From positions 1 to 64,000 of the forward strand of contig CALYLX010000144.1 of assembly GCA_944990035.1 (NCBI GenBank): 64,000 nucleotides of DNA, in the 5' to 3' direction. Below, one piece after another: positions 58,117-64,000 of this stretch. The position numbers and the translations under genes are program-made. The DNA comes from Clitopilus passeckerianus (lineage: Eukaryota; Basidiomycota; Agaricomycetes; Agaricales; Entolomataceae). The notes below the pieces were generated by a model. The model searched no databases and had not been told where the DNA came from. It saw only the letters and a list, made by a program, of their open reading frames with translations. Position 1 is the stretch's first letter. Every line of letters begins with the position of its first letter.

Positions 58117-60060
58117 TCAATTATTCAGGGGCAGGAACGTGCTAAAAAGAGGCATCTCTTCAACCTCGGCCTGTACCAGTGCTCGACATTCGTCGAGAAG
58201 CTTGTCTCCATCGTAGCTTTTATGGCAGAAACGGTGGACGCCTTTTCCGAACAGCTCGCCCTTATGTATAAATACTGCTGGCCCTCGCGAAAGGTTCTGT
58301 AGGACGCCCGAGAGATGGATGTCTGAAAAGCTCCAACAGCCACACGTCTTCGATCGTCCGAAGTCAACAATGATTTTAAGAACCCGTAGGCAGAGCTCGT
58401 TCCATCCTTGGTAGTAGTTTGCCTGTAATACATGACCGTATTTGCTAGGGTAAGGCGAACATGATGAATAACTTTGAGGTTAGATCACGCACCCATGCGA
58501 CGCAGAGCCGGGAGGGAACAAGTGATATCGACTGGGAGAAGGGTATGTCGAGCATCAATGGAGCAGCGTTATCCAGTATCTCCTCATAGGTATACGTTGC
58601 ACCGTACTGAAAGACTTCAACCTTGTGCATGGGAAGGGAAGTTCTGTTGCGGGTGCAATTCTTATCATCAGTTTCTGCGATCAGATAATAACACTGCTCA
58701 CCTCATGAAGTACTTGCAAATCGGTATCGCCTGCAAGACGCAGTACTTTGATGCCGACAAGGCGAGTTGATTAAGAGTGTCAAATGGGAGTTTCTCGATT
58801 GACGGTAATTTGACAGGCCGAAGGAAAGACATCGATAGATCAAGGATAGGCGACAGCTCCGGGAGTCTGATCTCAGACGACGTTCCTTCCAATATGTTAT
58901 AGAGTCCAGGAGCGCAAAGCTGGAGCGTTTTCCGGCCGATCAAATGTTCCACACCGTCCTGGGACCAGATACGTACAAACTCCTTGTCCCAGGACGGTGT
59001 GGAACATTTGATCGGCCGGAGGCACCTCTTAACCACCTCTTGAGAGGATTCGGTACTCGAGCTCACCCCAGCGATTAAGGTGGTAAGCTTTGGAATGCAA
59101 TTGACTTCGCTTTCAAGTAAGTCAATCCATTCTCGTTTTATGGTCCAGTTCTTGACGTCATGAAAGGATCTCAGATCCTTGGCGAGGCGACACGTTATAG
59201 AATAGGTGTCAGGTCTGAACTTTTTCATGTGCTCAGTCAATGCCAGCTTTTGGACCTTCACCCATCGGTTGTGGTAGTCGGCCTGTAGAAGTGGCGCGGA
59301 CGGTGAGGGAGCTAGGTCGGACTCAAATGGTGGCACCACTCACCCAGGGGATATGAAACTCAGCTGGTATCTTCGTGAGTATATCCACCAGTGAATCGTC
59401 TAAGACATATGGTGCAGCCTCATCAATCAGATCGGAATCATCGTGCTTCAGCCCATGGGCAAGGATGGTCAGAGCATGCTCAGGCAGGGTGGATCTGGCG
59501 AGAACATCAGGACATACAGTATACTAGGCGTGCCTGGTATCCACTCACCGCATATGCATAGTGCAGGCATACATCGCAGGGAAAACCTGATACTTCTCCG
59601 CAGCCTCAGCCAGCTTCATCAGATCGTCAAAGTCAACCCCAGCTATCTTCCCCCCAAACTCCGTCAGACGGCCAGGATAGATAAACTTGAAGAGATTTTC
59701 AAGAACGGAAGCGGGTTCGCTGAGATAAACAACTTCCTCCGTGGATGAGCCAGACGGAGGAGCAAGACCTTCGGTATGGATTGCGAGGTAGATAGCATGG
59801 ATGCGGAATCGAACGCCATCTGAAGACTCGTATGTCACTTCGGCATCAGATGGGTTAACTGCAAGTTACGAGGCGATGAGTACTATATTGGCTTGCAAGA
59901 GTTTAGTGAAAGTCTTACACTCTGTAGAGTATTGAATGGACGAAGAATCGTCACCTCTCGGCTCGGTCATTGTAGTTGATGGGTGTATGGTGTCGAATGG
60001 GAGCGGCCTCGTGTCGTATGCGGTCACATTGGTGCCCGGTGGACAAGAAGCACCTGCCAT
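58117..60060 (-). CDS. Double BTB/POZ protein, copy 2
   Basis: Six exons: 60060-59919, 59858-59549, 59494-59344 (151 nt), 59282-58702, 58643-58493 (151 nt) and 58422-58117, coding for 546 aa. BTB 1 is AEVTYESSDGVRFRIHAIYL, LFKFIYPGRL, AEAAEKYQVFPAM; BTB 2 is VEHLIGRKTLQLCAPGLYN, MSFLRPVKLP, ALSASKYCVLQAI. Each is followed by the APYVLD or APLMLD segment and a YxxxW segment (YHNRW, YYQGW); the end is EEMPLFSTFLPLNN. Two 151-nt exons in matching positions suggest a fused tandem duplication of a single-BTB gene. A 34-bp inverted repeat (58931-59020) lies inside exon 4 and adds odd residues before BTB 2. An alternative start is 59970. Confidence 0.8.
58931..59020. repeat. 34-bp perfect inverted repeat inside a coding exon
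   Basis: Left arm 58931-58964 begins TCCGGCCGATCAAATG; right arm 58987-59020 ends CATTTGATCGGCCGGA. The arms are exact reverse complements, with a 22-base spacer. The reading frame stays open across both arms. This looks like a foldback duplication, as replication template switching can produce. Confidence 0.9.
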
Positions 60061-61291
60061 AATCACACTTAGACGCTGGCTTACGTCAGTGGCATGAAAT
60101 AGCCAGATTTGCGTCCTCGCGCAAGCACCCTTGCGGATCCAGCCCAACGAAAGCGATGTCTTCTCTACTGACCATGTGCTGAAATAGACCTGTATGGCGA
60201 GATGATTCACAGTTCAAAGTGCAACTCCACGTCTCAAGCGATAGAAAATGAACGTTCCGACAATTGATACTCGTGCTTTTGAGACAATCAATAGAATCCT
60301 AGCGAAGTTCGGGATATAATGACATAGAAGATGACCATAGGGCAAACCCCGACTACATCGCTCATCGTGGGTTGATTTAATGACCAGCCATCTTCAACAA
60401 GTGGGGTCATAAAACTTGAACCGACTCGATAGTAAACACACGCATGTGTAGTTGCCGAACGGATTACAGCGCTGCTTGACAGTCGTTATCTTGTCCTAGA
60501 AGGAATAAAGTGTTATGAGGCACGAGGAACAAGTGGCAAGTGACGAGTGATAAAAATCAGCCCAAACCGTAGCTAGGTAGTCAAGCATCATCAAAGGAGG
60601 TAGCTCGGGAGAGGAATTGTCCAGGTGGCGGCAATGGGTAATCCATTTTCCAGAGCTGTCGGTTCAGCTCTAGGAAAGGAGGAGGTCAGAATTATGTCAT
60701 TGAGGTGGAATCAAAACGGACCCAAGTTCCTCCGCACGGAAATAAGCAGTCGAAGCGAAAGAAGGCCCATTTTTATCAGTATCTTCAAGAGCAGGAGAAC
60801 GGACAATATCTGTCGTGAAAATGGGCGGTGTGCATACTAGTGACGTCACCAACGTATCGAAGAGAGTGGAAAAGCAGCTGGTAGCATCATGAGTGCGATT
60901 CTGAAGAGTTTCTGGCACACCTGTTCCGTGGTTTCACGTTCGCCAGGCAGATGTTCACTGGAGATGATGGTTAGGGTCGGAGCGCAACTCCGAGCCCCGA
61001 ACGTGAGTGATCGTGTTTAGGGCCGACAGTCATAAAAAGGGAAAATGGCCGATATTGTAACGCTCGACGTTTGAAATTCGTAAGCTGGTCCCATACCGTA
61101 ATAATACCAATATCGACCTCATTATGTTCCGACTTGAATTAATAGGTATCGAGGGCGCGTACGAATATCCATAAGCATTGAGGGCAGTTGAGCACATCTG
61201 AATCTGTGATAGTCACTTGTGCAGCACATTCAACACGAGGCGCTGCCCTTCGACCTTGCAAGTGCATTACAAGCTTACCTGCTAACCTACG
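60061..61291. other. Divergent intergenic region; nothing recognised
   Basis: Separates the second and third double-BTB genes, which point away from each other. Short frames around 60625-60918 show no family pattern. Confidence 0.45.
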
Positions 61292-62550
61292 ATGTCTTCC
61301 AGTTTTAACTTGAAACCTCCTGCAACTGCTGGACAACTTAGTATCCCTTCATTCTCATCGATGACACCTCTCGGTCTTTCACCTTTGTCTCAGCCGCAGT
61401 TCAGATATTCTGATCGATGTAAGTTGCTAGTAGCAGTTTCTGACCTCTTTTTACAAATGCCCTACCAGTCAACTCCCAAGACGCAGAGATTACCTACGAG
61501 TCCTGCGATCATGTCCGCTTTCGCATCCATGCCATATACTTGGAAGCCCATACCGCAGGCCTTGCTCCCCCAACCGGCATGTCGCTTGCCGAAGTTGTTC
61601 CCTTGACTGAGCGAGCTGTGGTACTTGAGCTTCTCTTTCAATTTATCTATCCCACTCCTAAGATTGTGGGATCTTCATGGACTGGTTCTGAGGTACTGGC
61701 AGAGGTTGCCGAAGCTGCCAAGAAATACCAGGTATTCCCGCTCATGAGCGCGTGCGCAATTGCCATGCAGTGAGGTTTAGTCAATGGTGATCAATGAACT
61801 TCAACTGACATTTGTTGACCAGTAATGCACTCCCCAATGGCGCACTTTCAATCCTGGGGCATGCTCTGAAGCATAACTACACGGCCCTGGCAGACGAGGC
61901 TGCTCCTTACGTCTTGGATCTTGAGCCGGCAACCATTATTTCGAAGATCCCATTAGGTTGCCACAGCCTCTGGGTTTGTCTTAACCGTTGATCATTTACA
62001 CCTGCTGACGAGCCGGTAGCTTTCCTACTACGGGGATTGGGTCAAATTGCAGCGCGAAATCCTTACGACAGACCTTTCTCGGTACAAGCCAAGTTGGGAT
62101 GTCGTAGCCCGACTGGCTGGCAGTATTCGAACTCTTCAAGACCTGGATCAAACTCTCGTACAGCACTCCGCATGGAGGCTCAACATTCAACAACGTGTCA
62201 GCAAAATTGCTCCACTGACAAAAAGGGGGTGGACTGCCGCTGATGCAGAGCAACCATCACCCGATAACGACGAGGCCCTTGCCAGTGCCTCTGCACAACA
62301 AATGGATCGGGATGAAATGTTGACGGTGGTTTCCAAGGAGGTGATTGTCCTCACCATCCGCCGCAAAGTCCTCTTGGCTTGTGCACCGGGCTTCGAGGAT
62401 CTGTTTCCCGAGTTTCCGAAGCGAGGAACCATAAATCTCCCAGAAAGCTCAAGTACTCTTACATTGCTCCTTCAGTTTCTCCGCCCTGTTAGATGGCCAT
62501 CGCTATCCAGTCTGTCATTCCAAGAGATTATCGACCGTGTGTTAAGCTAG
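61292..62550 (+). pseudogene. Double BTB/POZ gene, copy 3, truncated by a retroelement
   Basis: Exons 61292-61418, 61469-61769, 61823-61973 (151 nt) and 62020-62550 keep a 369-aa frame. BTB 1 is AEITYESCDHVRFRIHAIYL, LLFQFIYPTP, AEAAKKYQVFPLM; then APYVLD, SYYGDWVKLQ, and BTB 2 starts VIVLTIRRKVLLACAPGF, LLQFLRPVRWP. After LSSLSFQEIIDR the sequence leaves the family and stops four codons later. In the other two copies the protein continues for about 170 residues. The break coincides with the start of the insert at about 62536. A shortened product is still possible. Confidence 0.75.
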
Positions 62551-64000
62551 TATCGCTACACGCTTAACTAAGTATCAAGGGTTCAGCTGCTTAGTCCTCT
62601 ACCAGCCTTTGTAGAGACGAGCGAGAGTAATCGAGCGAGTCGAAGTTAAAGCAAATAGCAATGTATAGGCTTTTAGGTCAAGCTGGGGAAGCAAGACCGA
62701 AAGCGTGAAAGTATTTATACATGAAGAGTAGGGCTAAGGGTTGGGCATTGCGCAGCAATGCTAAGTAAGCAAAAGTAAGTATGACTCGGAGTGAGTCAGA
62801 GTAAGAGTCACGACGAGTCATGGTAAGTAAATATAGTACAAGTATCCCACGATCGTGAGAATACTGAGTAATCGTATAAACGTAAGCGGGGCGGGGAATA
62901 GTAATGGTAGATGAGTAAAAGGAAAAAGAGTCCGGGTGCGTATCCAAGGTAACTGTAACATTACCCTCTCGCTAGCGTTGAAGTCGCCTGGCTTCAATTC
63001 TTCTTCTTGCCCCAGAAATGGCGGTCTATGTTCTTCCAATAGCGTTGTGGACAGTTAACCGGGTAATGGCCTGGGCCGCGATGATGACACAGACGACAAA
63101 CAAAACGAAAGCAATGGTATTGTCGATGTCTGCCTCCGCAAACATAGCATCGGAAGTGTCGGGGCGGTGGTGGCTGGTTGGCGAGGTATCCGGTACGCGG
63201 CGCCTTCTGTGACGAGATCGTTGAGGAAGAGGGTTCACCAGAGTTGGCGAATCTGACTCTGGTGGGCTTTCGAATGCGGAGAGGTAAGGTGTCGGTGGGT
63301 TTGACATTTGGGTTGACGTTTTCCTTGTCGCTATCTTGATCCTCGGGTATAGTTTGAATGAAGGGATTGTGCTTTATCTTGGCAGCGGTAGCAAGGTTGG
63401 TGACGGGGGGGAATTCTTGGAGGGTTCCTCGAACCTGACGTGCCGTGAGAATCGTCGGTTCTTCGGTGGTTTGATCTTCCTCAGGCCCCCAGGGATTGGC
63501 GGCAAGGGTTTCGAAATCTGTCTCCTCCGGGTTGGGGAACCAACTTCGTCGTTCAGGATAGTGCTGATCAAGGAAGGCTGTACCTCCGGCAGCAAAGAAG
63601 AGGTCGGTGAGGGTTTCCTCCGTGCGTTGGTCAGAGCTGTCAAGAGCTCGATCAAGTTCTTCAAGGGTTTTTGAATATAGGTGGCGTAGACGAGCCACTT
63701 CGTTGCGGAATTCGGTTCTTCGGTCGTGGTAGGCTGAGCCCCGCTCTGCCACTTCGGTGAGGAGGTTGTCGTTGCTGCTCCAGGCAGTGTTCGTACGGAG
63801 CGCCGTAACAGCGGAATCGGTTTTGAAGGTGTTAAGGATGATGGTGCGGTCGTAGGAGGAGACATTGGAGGACATTATAAGCAAGATGTGTTTGCTTCGG
63901 CAAAGTGCTGTGGGTTGATGGAGATTCACCGAATGTTCTTCCTCTTCTTATATGCTTCAAGGGTCTTCTTGGCGTTCTGGAGGTTTCTCACAGGTTCCCA
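62536..64000 (-). mobile_element. LTR-type retroelement, partial (runs off the window)
   Basis: Begins where the BTB copy 3 family similarity ends, with TGTGTTAAGC and a short inverted pair GTTAAGC (62541-62547)/GCTTAAC (62562-62568). About 450 bases rich in short GTAAGTA-like repeats are followed by a Gag-like ORF on the minus strand. No pol was seen between the ORF end (62994) and the BTB junction, so this side may be an LTR next to an internally deleted or non-autonomous element. The second LTR would lie beyond 64000. LTR identity is inferred from position and ends only. Confidence 0.6.
62994..63875 (-). CDS. Gag-like protein with zinc-knuckle-type Cys/His region
   Basis: 293 aa from the ATG at 63875; an ATG at 63929 would add 18 residues. 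The N-terminal half is helical and charged (EVARLRHLYSKTLEELDRAL), followed by a disordered linker and a C-terminal Cys/His cluster CYVCGGRHRQYHC...CRLCHHRGPGHYPVNCP, the arrangement in Gag proteins of fungal Gypsy-type elements. It is expected to package element RNA. No protease or RT follows in frame; it stops 450 bases before the interrupted BTB gene. Confidence 0.7.
   Translation of the reverse strand: MSSNVSSYDRTIILNTFKTDSAVTALRTNTAWSSNDNLLTEVAERGSAYHDRRTEFRNEVARLRHLYSKTLEELDRALDSSDQRTEETLTDLFFAAGGTAFLDQHYPERRSWFPNPEETDFETLAANPWGPEEDQTTEEPTILTARQVRGTLQEFPPVTNLATAAKIKHNPFIQTIPEDQDSDKENVNPNVKPTDTLPLRIRKPTRVRFANSGEPSSSTISSQKAPRTGYLANQPPPPRHFRCYVCGGRHRQYHCFRFVCRLCHHRGPGHYPVNCPQRYWKNIDRHFWGKKKN

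Noticed and set aside
57717..58145. 142-codon plus-strand ORF
   Set aside because: It overlaps the coding 3' end of the double-BTB gene in antisense and resembles no family.

Overview
The window reads as the end of a chromosome of a filamentous basidiomycete, most likely an agaricomycete. Evidence: nearly all genes are split by short GT-AG introns of about 50 nt. The gene families are also typical of the group: BTB/POZ proteins with one or two domains, a DUF6533-type membrane protein, a second multi-spanning membrane protein, F-box and ankyrin proteins, a berberine-bridge-type oxidase, small secreted proteins, and a Coprina-like Penelope retroelement beside telomeric repeats. Exon joins given below were traced by eye from splice signals and reading frame. 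Wherever all exons are listed, the total length is a multiple of three. No species is claimed.

Left end (1-3660). About 20 copies of CCCTAAA (60-197) abut the 3' part of a Penelope-like reverse transcriptase, which carries a frameshift, and then a non-coding tail. The tail is repeated as a second, more 5'-truncated copy, with two telomeric repeats between the copies. Each copy carries a well-formed hammerhead ribozyme and a conserved 78-codon ORF. The order telomere, truncated element, telomeric repeats, truncated element is what serial attachment of endonuclease-deficient Penelope elements to a chromosome end should leave.

4.4-26 kb. An HMG-box regulator; two single-BTB genes; the chitin-synthase export chaperone CHS7; a 58-aa cysteine-rich secreted protein with knottin-like spacing; an F-box protein; a multi-spanning membrane protein; a decayed and then an intact DUF6533-type membrane protein; an SDR oxidoreductase; a tRNA-Gly(GCC) with an intron; and LST8, the WD40 subunit of TOR complexes.

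26-45 kb. Two tandem secreted proteins built from phase-0 exons that nearly all end in Trp, with three copies of their upstream region; an alpha/beta hydrolase; a coiled-coil/proline-rich protein; a C2H2 protein; an intronless tRNA-Gly(GCC); an ankyrin protein; an NAD(P)-binding protein and its decayed copy; and a secreted protein of three long repeats with Lys-Arg sites, in which the intron is repeated with the unit.

45-64 kb. An FAD oxidase with both residues of a bicovalent flavin site; a double-BTB gene; a DUF2235 hydrolase that appears to be spliced in frame to a long HEAT/ARM-type region; a second double-BTB gene with a 34-bp inverted repeat inside an exon; and a third, cut short by a retroelement whose Gag-like ORF runs off the right edge.

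The genes do not form one pathway. The region looks like subtelomeric accessory sequence (expanded families, relics, transposons, fast-evolving secreted proteins) mixed with a few conserved housekeeping genes (LST8, CHS7).
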